Source: an uncultured Opitutales bacterium (lineage in GTDB: Bacteria > Verrucomicrobiota > Verrucomicrobiia > Opitutales > UBA2995). Taken from it: 41,345 nucleotides of DNA. Position 1 is the first letter of the stretch. Each line of letters begins with the position of its first letter. The stretch spans positions 1-41,345 of the forward strand of contig CALJGU010000043.1 in NCBI GenBank assembly GCA_938075565.1, in the 5' to 3' direction. Positions 23,394 through 33,311 of the stretch are shown here, piece after piece. Made by a program: the position numbers and the translations under genes. Under the pieces are notes generated by a model. That model was given only the letters and a program-made list of their open reading frames with translations. It was not told the DNA's origin and ran no database searches.

Positions 23394-24461
23394 TTGGACG
23401 ACGGAAACTCAGACGTACCCGAAAAAGGAGTACACTTTATTCAAGACGCATTAGAGAATAAGAACAGCTCCAGCGACAACAAACTACGCCCACCCAGCTT
23501 CGGTGATTTTACCGGCCAGGCTAAAACTCTGGAACGGCTAGAGATCATGGTCGGAGCGGCACGCGATCGAGACGATGCACTCAGCCATATTTTATTTAGC
23601 GGGCCTCCCGGTTTAGGTAAAACCACCCTGGCTTTGATTCTGGGGAATGAAATGGATCGCACCGTTCGCATCACCTCGGGGCCCATCATTGAAAAGCCAG
23701 GCGACCTGGCAGGATTGCTCACCAACTTGGAAGAAGGTGATCTTCTCTTCATCGATGAGATTCATCGCATCTCCAAAACGGTAGAAGAGTACCTCTACTC
23801 TGCCATGGAAGATTTCCGGATCGATATCATGATCGACCAAGGGCCGAATGCTCGCAGCGTCCGCTTGAACATCCCAAGATTCACTTTGGTCGGCGCCACC
23901 ACACGTATGGGGATGCTCACAGCTCCATTGCGTAGCCGCTTTACTTTACAAACACGTCTCGATTACTACGACCATGCCGCGCTGAATTCAATCGTCATGC
24001 GCTCATGCAAGCTCTTGGAGATTCCAGCAGAAGAAGAAGGAACGCAGGAGATCGCAAGGCGGGCCCGCGGAACTCCACGAATCGCAAACAACCTGGTGCA
24101 CTTTGTTCGCGACTATGCCGAACAACGTGGAGATGGAGTCATTAATTTGAAAATGGCCAAAGCCGCTCTTGAACTTCTCGAGATCGACGACAATGGGCTC
24201 GACGAGATGGACAAACGCCTGATGAAAATCATGGCGAACAACTATCGTGGTGGCCCGGTGGGACTTAACACCCTCGGAGTTGCTGTGGGGGAAGAAGAAG
24301 ACACACTCGCTGAAGTGCACGAACCATTCCTAATTCAGGGTGGCTACATCCAACGTACGCCACAAGGTCGTGTTTTGTCATCCAAAGGCTACCGAGCGAT
24401 TGGTCTCTCAGATCTTGCAGGCAAAGACCCCGACGATTCCCAGGAGCAATTCCAGATCTAA
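23394..24461 (+). CDS. ruvB: Holliday junction branch-migration ATPase RuvB
   Basis: A 355-residue AAA+ motor that drives branch migration with RuvA. The family N-terminus [12 protein letters not shown], Walker [10 protein letters not shown] (residues 70-78), Walker [10 protein letters not shown], the sensor [17 protein letters not shown] and the C-terminal winged-helix segment are complete. The start is a TTG at 23394: murA's TGA lies in the same frame only one codon upstream, and no ATG or GTG occurs before residue 52, which is already inside the ATPase domain. An ATT codon at residue 15 is the only other option. Neither ruvA nor ruvC is adjacent. Confidence 0.95.
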   Translation: MDDGNSDVPEKGVHFIQDALENKNSSSDNKLRPPSFGDFTGQAKTLERLEIMVGAARDRDDALSHILFSGPPGLGKTTLALILGNEMDRTVRITSGPIIEKPGDLAGLLTNLEEGDLLFIDEIHRISKTVEEYLYSAMEDFRIDIMIDQGPNARSVRLNIPRFTLVGATTRMGMLTAPLRSRFTLQTRLDYYDHAALNSIVMRSCKLLEIPAEEEGTQEIARRARGTPRIANNLVHFVRDYAEQRGDGVINLKMAKAALELLEIDDNGLDEMDKRLMKIMANNYRGGPVGLNTLGVAVGEEEDTLAEVHEPFLIQGGYIQRTPQGRVLSSKGYRAIGLSDLAGKDPDDSQEQFQI

Positions 24462-24550
24462 GGTTCTAAAAGTAAAAAGGATTTAAAAGCAGTCTCTGAA
24501 CTCCATCTGGGAGCAAATAAGCGTATAGGTTCAGCCTTTTGAATCTACGC

Positions 24551-25849
24551 ATGAAACTATTTCGGGCATTGTGTTTCGTTCAGCTAGTCGCTTCAGGACT
24601 TCTGAATGCCCAGGATGCTAACAGTATTTTAGCTCCATCTATCAACCCTCCCAGCTTACCAGCAAATCCCTGGGAATTGCCTGAGCAGCAGAACGACACT
24701 CCTCAAGCGCCCTTAGCAACGCCCTCCACTGAATGGACCTTCCATGCCAGAGCCGATGGAAGCAGACCCGACGGTAACGAGCAACAAATGATGTGGCTGA
24801 TGAACCGTGCACGCAGCAATCCGGCACGCGAAGGCATCTGGTTAGCAGATGGGTTAACCCAAGGAAATGTCACCAGCGCCGTTCGCTATTTTGGTGTAGA
24901 TCTCGATGTGCTCAAAGCGGAGTTTTCCGCCATTGCCGAAGCTCCACCAGCCGCATTTGATTCTCGGCTTTGGGAGGGATCAAAAGACCACTAAGACGAT
25001 CTCATCGCTCGTGATGCTCAAGACCATAATGGCCAGTTCAACAAGCTAAGTAATTACTTCACCTACAATGGCGGGTCAGCCAGTGTGTTTTCATATTCCA
25101 AGGACGCGGTTCACGCCCACGCCGGTTTCAACATCGACTGGGGAGGTAACGATGGCACAGGCATGCAAACCGGTCGAGGGCACCGACGAGCCCTTATGGA
25201 TTCGACCGGCTCTGGCCTCTCAAACACTGGTATCGCAATGATACCCGATAATAATAATTCAAACTCAGTCGGTCCACTTGTAACTAGTATTGGGTATGTG
25301 CGTGCACGCACAAGTGTCGCCAATCACTACAACCGCCACATCGTCGGTACCATCTGGACGGATACAAGCGACAACGATCAATACGATCCTGGAGAAGGAC
25401 ACAGTGGAGTTTCAATTACGCCAGACCGAGGAGACTTTTACACCGTCACCGGAGACCACGGCGGCTTTGCGATTCCAGCAACCGAAAATGGCACTTACAA
25501 TATTACCATTTCAGGAGGGGCTATTACTCAAGCACAACAACGCGTCGTAGAAGTCGGCTCTGAGAGCGTGCTCATGATCTGGAATCAGGCAGACACCTGG
25601 GACGATCCAGTGGATCTCGTCATCTCTGAAGCACCACCCATTACGATACAGGTCGTAAGCGATCAAACCAGGGTTACGCGGGAAGAACAAGACGGACTCA
25701 ATTACCAACTCCGTCGGTCAAACAACTTGGCAATTTGGACCGAAGACAATCGCACGATCCTCTCATCCGGTTCCACGCGGTACTTCACTCTCACTCATTC
25801 CGACATAGACCAACGACATTTCTTCAACCTCCTGGTAACGGCAGAATAA
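24551..25849 (+). pseudogene. CAP/SCP-domain secreted protein, copy 1, interrupted by an in-frame TAA
   Basis: The frame from the ATG at 24551 encodes a signal peptide, then the CAP-family segment NEQQMMWLMNRARSNPAREG, and runs into TAA at 24992-24994. The same frame continues at once with DDLIARDAQDHNGQ, the CAP core GHRRALMDSTG, a calcium-binding-like DTSDNDQYDPGEGHSG segment and a beta-rich C-terminus to 25849. Alignment with copy 2 places the stop where copy 2 has serine (K-A-H-S-E versus K-D-H-stop-D), so one base change of a Ser codon explains it. CAP proteins are extracellular; the second half resembles SdrD-B/carboxypeptidase-regulatory-like folds. Read-through or sequencing error are alternatives. 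Confidence 0.8.
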
Positions 25850-25946
25850 TCCCCTCGTCACACTTCTCCCACCCCTTCCTGGCCTTTCCCTTTGACCAAC
25901 ACTTTCCCAGGAAATAGAGTAAGAGCTTCACCTTACTTCTAGCTCC

Positions 25947-27130
25947 ATGGTCAGATCGATTCTTCTCTTATTCCCGTTCTTCTTTTTCCCGACACTTTCC
26001 TTATACAGTGCCCCAGAAACGGAGTGGCTTTCCATAAAACGGAAGACAATGCGCACCCCAACAACAATGAGCAGCAAATGTTCTGGCTCCAAAACCGTGC
26101 GCGCACCAATCTCATTGAAGAAGGTAAGTGGCTCGTCGGGGACATCCTAACACTTCCGGCAGCCGTGACTCAGGAATTCAATTTTCGAGGTATTAGCAAG
26201 CAATTGGTTCGCGACGAATTTGCTGCCATCGCTCCCAAACCACCGAGTGCTTTTGATAGGCGTCTCTACGAAGCCTCAAAAGCTCATTCGGAATTTATGA
26301 TCTCTGAAAATGAGCAATCTCATACAGGCCAACTGGACCGAGTTACCCAAGCCGGTTTTGCTAAAAACGGAGGAGCAGTCAGTGTATTTTGGCGCGCTCA
26401 GAATGGGGTGCATGGTCATGCAGTTCTCAACATTGATTGGGGCTTTGACGGAGGCGATGGCTCGGGACTACAGCCAAACCGAGGACACCGTCGATCCATA
26501 CAATCCGACAATGGACTCTGGTCGAATGCCAGTTTGGCAATGGTAGAAAATTCGAGTGGCAGTGCAGGACCGTTGGTCACAAGTATCGCCTACTACCGCG
26601 CAGGCTTTGCGGCAGACCATTACAATCGCTTCATTGTAGGAACCATATGGACGGATTCGAATGGCAACAGCCAGTATGACCCTGGTGAAGGTCATAGTGG
26701 CGTGACTGTTATGCCTGACATCGGACAATTCTGGGCAACGACGGCAGTATCAGGAGGATTCGCCATCCCAGCCACCGAAGCTGGGACCTACAACCTCACC
26801 ATCTCTGGTGGAGATTTAACAGAGCCCGAACAACGCACCGTTCAAGTCGCCGACCACAATGTGTTAATGATTTGGAACGAAGTCAATAAATGGCCCGATC
26901 CTCCAACCGCGGAGCCACCTCTATTTCAAGTCGCACGCAATGGATCTATCAATTTCTCTTTCGAGGTTAAAAACGGACAAAGCTATCAGCTTAGAAATAC
27001 GAATGATTTTAGCTTATTCCAGAATGACAATCGGCCGTTTAGTGAAGACTGAGATACACGCAGCTTTGAGGTCACTCAAAGCGACATTGATACCGGCACA
27101 TTCTTCGACATCCTGGTCACGGTGGATTAA
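25947..27130 (+). pseudogene. CAP/SCP-domain secreted protein, copy 2, with a frameshift and a premature TGA
   Basis: The ATG at 25947 opens a clear signal peptide (MVRSILLLFPFFFFPTLSLYS) ending in PETEW. The reading frame then shifts near 26028. In copy 1 the matching residues are T-E-W-T-F-H; here TGG is followed by CT-TTC-CAT, as if one base of the Thr codon were lost. The main frame carries NEQQMFWLQNRARTN, the CAP motif AHSEFMISENEQSHTGQ, GHRRSIQ and SNGNSQYDPGEGHSG. A TGA at 27050-27052 then stops it, where copy 1 has Gly. The same frame goes on for 25 codons with the conserved end F-x-V-T-Q-S-D-I-D to TAA at 27130. It is a tandem paralogue of copy 1. Confidence 0.8.
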
Positions 27131-27170
27131 AAATTAATCGTCCACGTTCTCGTACCAAAGCTTCTACTAT

Positions 27171-28559
27171 ATGTTATCAACTCTCAGGATCTCACTTTCC
27201 TTACTCTTTGCGTTAGCCGCCTCACTATTCAGCTCACCCAATGTTCTTCTGATCTACACCGATGACCTCGGCTACGGAGATCTCGGCTGTTATGGCCACC
27301 CGATCATCCAAACACCCAATATTGATCAGTTGGCGGCAGAGGGACTTCGGCTGACTCAGCACTACGCTCCATCCGCTCTTTGTTCACCTTCACGCGCCGC
27401 TCTACTGACCGGTCGCACTCCCTATAGAACTGGCATCCAAAGTTGGATTCCTGAAGACACAGGTATCTATCTACATAAACAAGAGCTCACTTTGGCTGAG
27501 TTACTGAGGGAGCAAGGGTATGCCACAGCCATCATTGGAAAATGGCACTTGAACAGTGACCTGGGAAACCAGAAGGAACCACAGCCGTCAGATAATGGAT
27601 TCGATTACTCCTACGGCCACAATGCATTCCAAACACCCACCAATCGGAACCCCAACAATGTGTATCGGAATGGAAAACACTTGGGTGTCGTAGAAGGATT
27701 CACCGCGGAAATTTATGCAAACGAGTCTATTGCCTGGCTGAAACAAAGAAAAGCCGAAGGCGAACCGTTCTTTCTATACCTGGCTCCGGCTGAACCTCAT
27801 ACGCCTTTGGAGAACCCAGATAGGTTCAATGCGATGTATTCAGAATACAGCTACGGACCGATTGTACCCATCCCATCGGGCGGAGCCATCCCCTACGAGA
27901 AACTGAATGCAAATGGACCGGGTGAGTATTATGCCAATATTACAACCATGGATCATCACATCGGACGAGTTCTCAAAGCCATCGACGAGCTCGGCTACCG
28001 TGACAATACCCTCGTCATATTTTCCAGCGACAACGGCCCAGTCACTTCCGACTGGATCAACTGGTGGGAGACCAATGCCTACGGAAGCACCGGTGGTTAC
28101 AGAGGTCGCAAGCATGGTTTGTACGAAGGCGGGTTGAGGGTTCCAGCCATCATTCGCTATCCTGGCATGGTTGAACCGGGAAGTGTTTCGGAAGCACTAT
28201 CAATTGGCATGGATCTATTTACAACCATCCTCAACCAGACATCTGCTCGAGTGCCAAACGATCGCGTACTGGACGGAGTTGACTTATCGCCACTGTTCGA
28301 GGGGAAGCCACTCTCGGATGACCGTAGTTTCTTCTGGGCACTCCCTACCCGTTGGGATAAAGACTACGTTTACCGTCGTGGTGACTGGAAACTGATTCTT
28401 AATAGCCAACATGAACCGGTTGAGCTGTACAACCTGAAAGAGGATAAACTGGAGTTCTTCAATCGGATTAGTGAAGAAAATAATATTGTTTCCCAGTTGA
28501 TGGCCGGATTCTCCGCAACCTGGACCTCGATCCAGAATGACCCGCTAAGGCCCAACTAA
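27171..28559 (+). CDS. Secreted sulfatase (arylsulfatase family)
   Basis: A 462-residue enzyme of the alkaline-phosphatase-like superfamily with an N-terminal signal peptide (about residues 1-21). Asp31 and Asp32 (YTDDLGYGDLGC) and the SSDNGP motif near residue 287 are metal ligands. The sulfatase signature CSPSRAALLTGR (Cys71) is the site converted to formylglycine by a maturase located elsewhere. IIGKWHL and EPHTP supply further active-site residues. It probably removes sulfate from glycans outside the cytoplasm, but the substrate cannot be read from sequence. It starts 40 nt after the second CAP pseudogene. Confidence 0.93.
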   Translation: MLSTLRISLSLLFALAASLFSSPNVLLIYTDDLGYGDLGCYGHPIIQTPNIDQLAAEGLRLTQHYAPSALCSPSRAALLTGRTPYRTGIQSWIPEDTGIYLHKQELTLAELLREQGYATAIIGKWHLNSDLGNQKEPQPSDNGFDYSYGHNAFQTPTNRNPNNVYRNGKHLGVVEGFTAEIYANESIAWLKQRKAEGEPFFLYLAPAEPHTPLENPDRFNAMYSEYSYGPIVPIPSGGAIPYEKLNANGPGEYYANITTMDHHIGRVLKAIDELGYRDNTLVIFSSDNGPVTSDWINWWETNAYGSTGGYRGRKHGLYEGGLRVPAIIRYPGMVEPGSVSEALSIGMDLFTTILNQTSARVPNDRVLDGVDLSPLFEGKPLSDDRSFFWALPTRWDKDYVYRRGDWKLILNSQHEPVELYNLKEDKLEFFNRISEENNIVSQLMAGFSATWTSIQNDPLRPN

Positions 28560-28585
28560 TATCGTGGATTTGCTCTCACAAAATC

Positions 28586-28652
28586 GGTCGCCTCGGCGAT
28601 GCGAACCTACCCATCCTATCAGCTCTTTGCTGACACCTGAACGCTGACACCT
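28586..28652. repeat. Short palindrome and 14-nt-spaced direct repeat in the convergent gap
   Basis: In the gap between the convergent sulfatase and CPBP genes, 28586-28611 contains the GC-rich, partly palindromic GGTCGCCTCGGCGATGCGAA. Further on, GCTGACACCT occurs twice (28629-28638 and 28643-28652). It looks like a fragment of an intergenic repeat, but no second copy exists in the window. Confidence 0.3.
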
Positions 28653-28722
28653 TCCTCACTTCTTCATGACGACTGGAGACCAAAACGTTTATCAAAATGA
28701 ATCATTTTCTTGATCGTGGAAG

Positions 28723-28744
28723 AAAAATTGAATCGTCCGGATTC
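28723..28744 (-). terminator. Weak intrinsic terminator candidate after the CPBP protease gene
   Basis: On the minus strand GAATC-CGGAC-GATTC (28744-28730) is followed by AATTTTTCTT, just after the stop codon at 28753. The stem is only 5 bp, so this is a low-confidence call. Confidence 0.3.
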
Positions 28745-28752
28745 TTCTGCAG

Positions 28753-29706
28753 TCAAGACTTGGCGTCGCGGTTGCTGAACTTCATCAGCAAACAAAACAT
28801 TACTACAAATCCAATAAGGAAGAGGGTGACTAAATATCCATCTGCCACTCGCTCGGTTCCGAAGAATGGGTGGGCACCTTCAACTTCGTTAAAGGTTTTG
28901 AAGAGACTTTGAATGCAAACGACCCACCCGGCATGGAGGCCAACACAGGTCCATAGGTTTTTAGTATAGAGAAAGGCTAGGCATAAAAGCACCCCTACCA
29001 AGAACAGGTTGAAAAATAGAAGTGGTTCAAAACCGGCTGTGAAAGCCGTCAATGTCCCCCAGATCGCAGTCAGACTATCGTCGAACCCGATTTCTGCATG
29101 CGGGATATGCTCCATGACTTCATCCGCCATTTTGAAGTGGAGGTAGGCAAAAAAGAGAGAGGATCCGATTATCGCAGGAATCGGTTTAAGCGCGGTGTAA
29201 AAGGTCCTGAAAACGAACCCTCGAAAGAAAGTTTCCTCCATGAGGCCGATGAGTATGGCACCGATAAGACCAAGACCAATCTTCTCCAGTTGATAACCCC
29301 AGGTCCAATTGTCGCGAGGTTCCAAGATACCAAAGCCGAAATCGACGAGGTAAACGATACCCATCATACCAACGCCGATAGCAAACCACTTTCGAAAGTG
29401 CGCCCATCCACCTTCCAGGTAGCCGAGTCGCTTCCATGAAAGCAGATCGGCTTTTTTCATTAACATCGGAAAAAGGATGAGCAAACAGAGTAGTCGGCCG
29501 CGATCGAAGTAATCGGAAAACGGTTTGTTTGCGAGATAGCTTTGCGTTTCAGGGTCTAGAATATGGACCAAGCGGAATACCAAAGGAGCTACCACAGCTG
29601 AAAACAGAAGTGAGCCAAAGTAGAGAATGACAATGAGCCAAATTCCCTTAAAGGAAGACTCTTCCTCCTTAAGATCGTAGAGTTGGAAAAAGGAATCTCG
29701 CTTCAT
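28753..29706 (-). CDS. CPBP (CAAX/Abi-type) intramembrane metalloprotease
   Basis: A 317-residue polytopic membrane protein with about seven or eight hydrophobic segments. The three CPBP motifs are visible: EETFFR (Glu157, Glu158, Arg162), F-F-A-Y-L-H (His190) and the C-terminal GLHAGW histidine. The family includes CAAX-prenyl-type proteases and immunity/maturation proteases; no substrate is evident here. It is 49 nt downstream of an acyltransferase gene on the same strand and probably co-transcribed. The 3' end faces the sulfatase gene. Confidence 0.9.
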   Translation of the reverse strand: MKRDSFFQLYDLKEEESSFKGIWLIVILYFGSLLFSAVVAPLVFRLVHILDPETQSYLANKPFSDYFDRGRLLCLLILFPMLMKKADLLSWKRLGYLEGGWAHFRKWFAIGVGMMGIVYLVDFGFGILEPRDNWTWGYQLEKIGLGLIGAILIGLMEETFFRGFVFRTFYTALKPIPAIIGSSLFFAYLHFKMADEVMEHIPHAEIGFDDSLTAIWGTLTAFTAGFEPLLFFNLFLVGVLLCLAFLYTKNLWTCVGLHAGWVVCIQSLFKTFNEVEGAHPFFGTERVADGYLVTLFLIGFVVMFCLLMKFSNRDAKS

Positions 29707-29755
29707 AGAGAGGGTAGCTTGGGATCTAATATTCTGGGTAATGAATCAGGCTCTC

Positions 29756-30658
29756 TCAAGCGCAGGCAGCCGCATTTTTCCATCGGTCGTAGTGCCAAGT
29801 CCACTGCTCTGGATATTGATCCACAACCCCTTCAATCGCAGTGGCCATTCTTTGGGTCAGTTCATTTGTGTCTTTAATCCCATGGCCAGCCGGAACTACC
29901 TCACTGGAAATTAACTCGTAATGCATAGGGCCTTTTCGAACACAGAAAACAGCATACACAGGAGCATCAGCAATACGGGCGGCTATCGCAGGACCACACA
30001 CAAATTCTGTCTCTCTACCCAAAAAGTTTACAGTCGTCTTCCTACCTCCAGCTGGACGCTGATCCATCACCACGCCAAGAAGTCCACCTTTCTTCAACGC
30101 ATTTACCATCTCCTTTAAAACGAGCGGTCGATCACTGAGCATCACTTTCATACCCAAACGAGCACGAAACTTATCGAAGAAGCGAGTGAGGGCCTTACAA
30201 CTGGGTCTGCGAGCAAGCGCATAGCAATTGGACTGAGCAAGATTCGACATCGCCCAACCAACAGATTCCCAACTCCCTAAATGAGCCGAAACCACAATGC
30301 AGCCGGTTCCATTATCACGGTCTTTGGCCAATAGTGATTCAAACTGTTTTTTGCCATCAATTCGCAATAACTCCTGATTACATGAGAACTTTAATGTCTC
30401 CAGGGCAGAGCATATATGGCTGAAAAATGTTTGTTTCTCGAATTCCCTGGCAGCATCGCTACCAATGGGTAGTTCCCTCATCTGCGCCAGGTTTTGCCGC
30501 AAAATCTGGATATCACGCCCCACAAACCCACGTCCGACAAAGCAGATACAGCGCGCAACGAGAGGAACTAAGCGCTTAGGAGTGAGTTTTAGCAGCAATA
30601 GAATAAAGTCGTATACGGAAAGAACCAGCGATTCTTTGAAAGTGGCCTGATCGGTCAT
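29756..30658 (-). CDS. LpxL/HtrB-family lipid A-type acyltransferase
   Basis: A 300-residue inner-membrane-associated acyltransferase. The catalytic HxxxxE dyad is His126-Glu131 in SAHLGSWES. The family segment G-V-V-M-D-Q-R-P and the C-terminal QYPEQWTWHYDRWK motif are typical of late acyltransferases that add a secondary chain to lipid A (KDO-lipid A or related lysolipids). An N-terminal hydrophobic segment (about 12-25) anchors it. It supports an LPS-bearing outer membrane. The exact acceptor and acyl donor cannot be told. Confidence 0.9.
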   Translation of the reverse strand: MTDQATFKESLVLSVYDFILLLLKLTPKRLVPLVARCICFVGRGFVGRDIQILRQNLAQMRELPIGSDAAREFEKQTFFSHICSALETLKFSCNQELLRIDGKKQFESLLAKDRDNGTGCIVVSAHLGSWESVGWAMSNLAQSNCYALARRPSCKALTRFFDKFRARLGMKVMLSDRPLVLKEMVNALKKGGLLGVVMDQRPAGGRKTTVNFLGRETEFVCGPAIAARIADAPVYAVFCVRKGPMHYELISSEVVPAGHGIKDTNELTQRMATAIEGVVDQYPEQWTWHYDRWKNAAACA

Positions 30659-30931
30659 ATATTAAATAAACAAGACCCAATGCTTCGTCCCCCAAGTGCA
30701 GGAAGGAGGACTAATGGTCTCAGAACGAAGAAAGAAGAATGGTAAAGTTAATCAAAGATGCCAAACGCTTGCTGACATCCAGAGAACTCACAAGCAAACA
30801 GAGCAAGTGATCTGAAGGCAAGCGCAGATGCATATGACAGAAAAACGCCAAATTCCTATTTTCAGGAAGACGCCCCTTGAAAAGGCTTTGAGAATAGTCC
30901 AAATCAGTGGATTCTATGATTAGAAGTGTAA
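30659..30931. other. Divergent intergenic region, no recognisable gene
   Basis: Between the acyltransferase start (minus) and the carbamoyltransferase start (plus). I see no RNA gene, repeat or convincing ORF; the 60-codon minus-strand frame at 30720-30902 has no family resemblance or ribosome site. Confidence 0.5.
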
Positions 30932-30960
30932 TCGAGTCGAAACTTCCAGCATCCTATACT
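30932..30960 (+). promoter_or_regulatory. Possible promoter of the carbamoyltransferase operon
   Basis: TCGAGT (30932-30937) and TATACT (30955-30960) are 17 nt apart. The -10 box matches 5 of 6, the -35 box only 3 of 6. Transcription would begin within a few nucleotides of the ATG at 30971, giving a leaderless or near-leaderless mRNA. Confidence 0.33.
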
Positions 30961-30970
30961 CCCTATTAGT

Positions 30971-32818
30971 ATGAGCCGAATTCTGGGAATTTCTGCGTTT
31001 TACCATGATAGTGCAGCTGCGTTAATTGTAGACGGCGACATTACCGCTGCAGCCCAAGAAGAACGTTTTACCCGCATCAAACACGATCACGAGTTTCCCA
31101 CACATGCGGTCAAGTACTGCCTGGAAGAAGCCGGAATAGAGCCCGAGGACCTAGATTACGTCGTTTTCTACGATAAACCTCTGCAAAAGTTTGATCGCCT
31201 GCTTGAAACCTACGTCGCCTATGCTCCGTCAGGTTTTCGTTCATTTCTCATGGCCATGCCATTGTGGCTAAAAACCAAGCTTCACCTGCCCCGAGAGATT
31301 AAAAAGGCGCTCGATAAGCGATACAAGAAACGCATCGCCTTCACGGGACACCATGAATCACACGCCGCAAGTGCCTTCTTTCCTTCCCCCTATGAAGATT
31401 CAGCCATATTGACGCTAGACGGTGTGGGTGAATGGGATACCGTGACAATCGGCCATGGAAAGGGAAATGAGATTGAGCTTTTGAAGTCGCTGCACTTTCC
31501 CCATTCACTGGGACTCCTTTATAGCGCATTTACGTATTTCTGCGGATTCCGCGTAAATTCGGGTGAGTATAAGCTCATGGGACTCGCACCTTACGGTGAG
31601 CCAAAATATGCAGACAAAATTTTAGAGCACCTGATCGACCTGAAAGAAGATGGTTCTTTAGCCATGAACATGAAGTACTTCAATTACTGCCAGGGCCTAA
31701 CGATGACCTCGCCAGAGATGGATGCTTTGTTCGACGGGCCTCCCCGCTCATCAGAATCTGAAATTTCACAGCGTGAAATGGATTTGGCGGCCTCCATCCA
31801 AAAGGTAACCGAAGAGGTCGTTTTCCGCATGGCCAAAACGGCCAAGAAGCTAACAGGTTCCAAGAAGCTCTGCCTGGCTGGTGGTGTTGCGTTGAATTGT
31901 GTAGCGAACGGCAAGTTGCTCCGTTCTGGGATTTTTGAAAACGTATTTATTACGCCCGCCTCAGGTGACGCTGGGGGCGCTTTAGGAGCCGCATTGTTCG
32001 TACACCACCAGTTGCTGAAAAATGAGCGAAAGGTAGTCGAAGGGAAAGACTCCATCAAAGGTTCATTCCTCGGCCCCTTTCATACAAATGAGGACATCCA
32101 AGCATTCCTTGATAAAAGGGACATCCCCTACAATCACTTCGAAAAGGAGGAAGACCTACTCGAAGCCACCGCCAATGAGATGGTGGATCTGAATGTGGTC
32201 GGTTGGTTCAGCGGACGCATGGAGTTCGGACCCCGAGCTTTGGGAGGCAGAAGCATCATCGGTGATCCACGAAGCGAGGCTATGCAGTCTCAAATGAATT
32301 TACGCATTAAGTTCCGCGAATCGTTCCGTCCATTTGCCCCCTGTGTTTTGGCCGAAGAGGTGAGTGACTATTTTGATCTCGATCGTGAATCGCCCTACAT
32401 GCTCATTGTCGCCGACGTGAAGAAAGAGCATTGGAATGAACTTACCGATGAACAACGCGAGCTCATGAAGCATCCTGACCTACGGAAGCGAGTGAACGTG
32501 CCACGTTCCACACTGCCAGCGATTACTCACGTCGATATGAGCGCACGTGTTCAAACGGTCGACGAAGAACGGCACGGACGCTACTACCGCTTGATGAAGG
32601 AATTTAAACGCCAAACAGGTTGTGGTGTTATTGTAAATACCTCCTTCAACATCCGCGGGGAGCCGATAGTAAACACACCGGCCGATGCTTACCGCTGTTT
32701 CATGGCAAGTGACATGGATGTTCTAGTTCTCGAGAACTTTCTGCTACGCAAGAAGGAGCAACCGGACATAGACGAGGCCACCAAGCAAAAATATATCGAA
32801 AGCTTCGACCTGGATTAA
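30971..32818 (+). CDS. NodU/CmcH-family carbamoyltransferase
   Basis: A 615-residue enzyme that transfers a carbamoyl group from carbamoyl phosphate to a hydroxyl of a sugar or secondary metabolite. The N-terminal Kae1-like ASKHA domain starts GISAFYHDSAAALI and has the metal-binding H-H-E-S-H segment near residue 127. The C-terminal domain has GRMEFGPRALGGRSIIGDPR near 417 and TSFNIRGEP near 558. It is followed by SxtJ-like and DUF5989 genes, a trio I know from many Gram-negative genomes, often near surface polysaccharide or exosortase loci. The acceptor is unknown. Confidence 0.92.
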   Translation: MSRILGISAFYHDSAAALIVDGDITAAAQEERFTRIKHDHEFPTHAVKYCLEEAGIEPEDLDYVVFYDKPLQKFDRLLETYVAYAPSGFRSFLMAMPLWLKTKLHLPREIKKALDKRYKKRIAFTGHHESHAASAFFPSPYEDSAILTLDGVGEWDTVTIGHGKGNEIELLKSLHFPHSLGLLYSAFTYFCGFRVNSGEYKLMGLAPYGEPKYADKILEHLIDLKEDGSLAMNMKYFNYCQGLTMTSPEMDALFDGPPRSSESEISQREMDLAASIQKVTEEVVFRMAKTAKKLTGSKKLCLAGGVALNCVANGKLLRSGIFENVFITPASGDAGGALGAALFVHHQLLKNERKVVEGKDSIKGSFLGPFHTNEDIQAFLDKRDIPYNHFEKEEDLLEATANEMVDLNVVGWFSGRMEFGPRALGGRSIIGDPRSEAMQSQMNLRIKFRESFRPFAPCVLAEEVSDYFDLDRESPYMLIVADVKKEHWNELTDEQRELMKHPDLRKRVNVPRSTLPAITHVDMSARVQTVDEERHGRYYRLMKEFKRQTGCGVIVNTSFNIRGEPIVNTPADAYRCFMASDMDVLVLENFLLRKKEQPDIDEATKQKYIESFDLD

Positions 32819-32846
32819 TCCCATTTAAGACAACCCATTTCAAATC

Positions 32847-33287
32847 ATGGTAAATCCATTCAAAGAAGTTAATTGGAATCCCAATATAGACGAACGACGA
32901 ACCTTCGCAAAAAGTCTGATCATCGGCTTTCCTTGCGTCGCCATTGCCTTGCTCCTCATCGGTAGAATCACGTCAGGCGTTTGGAATACCGAACTATCCC
33001 TTTGGATAGGCGGAATCGGTATCGCACTGGGAATTATTTTCTGGATCATTCCTCAAATCACCAAGCCTTTCTACTTACTCTGGTACTGTATCGCCTGTAG
33101 TATTGGGATTGTTTTGGGCAACGTATTTCTAGGGCTGGTATTTTATATCGTCGTAACCATCATCGGGTTGATCATGAAACTTTTAGGACGAGATCCCCTA
33201 CGCCGCACCATCGATAAGGATGCGGACACTTACTGGATCGACGTTGAGAAAATCGAAGATCCCACCCGTTATTACCGCCAATTTTAG
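32847..33287 (+). CDS. SxtJ-family membrane protein
   Basis: A 146-residue protein with an N-terminal cytosolic helix followed by four hydrophobic segments (roughly 25-43, 52-70, 75-92, 97-115) and a charged C-terminal tail with the R-T-I-D-K-D-A-D-T-Y-W motif. The start 28 nt after the carbamoyltransferase stop indicates an operon. SxtJ proteins were named from a cyanobacterial toxin cluster, where they also neighbour a carbamoyltransferase; their biochemical role is unknown. It probably anchors or assists the carbamoyltransferase at the membrane (inference). Confidence 0.8.
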   Translation: MVNPFKEVNWNPNIDERRTFAKSLIIGFPCVAIALLLIGRITSGVWNTELSLWIGGIGIALGIIFWIIPQITKPFYLLWYCIACSIGIVLGNVFLGLVFYIVVTIIGLIMKLLGRDPLRRTIDKDADTYWIDVEKIEDPTRYYRQF

Positions 33288-33311
33288 TTTAAACCTCAAC
33301 CTGCTCCTTCA

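Noticed and set aside
24992-24994. Recoding (programmed read-through) of the TAA in CAP copy 1
   Set aside because: TAA is the least leaky stop, no stimulatory structure was seen after it, and the neighbouring paralogue is also damaged, so decay is the simpler explanation.
30720-30902. 60-codon minus-strand frame between the acyltransferase and carbamoyltransferase genes
   Set aside because: No ribosome site, no family resemblance, and composition typical of non-coding sequence.
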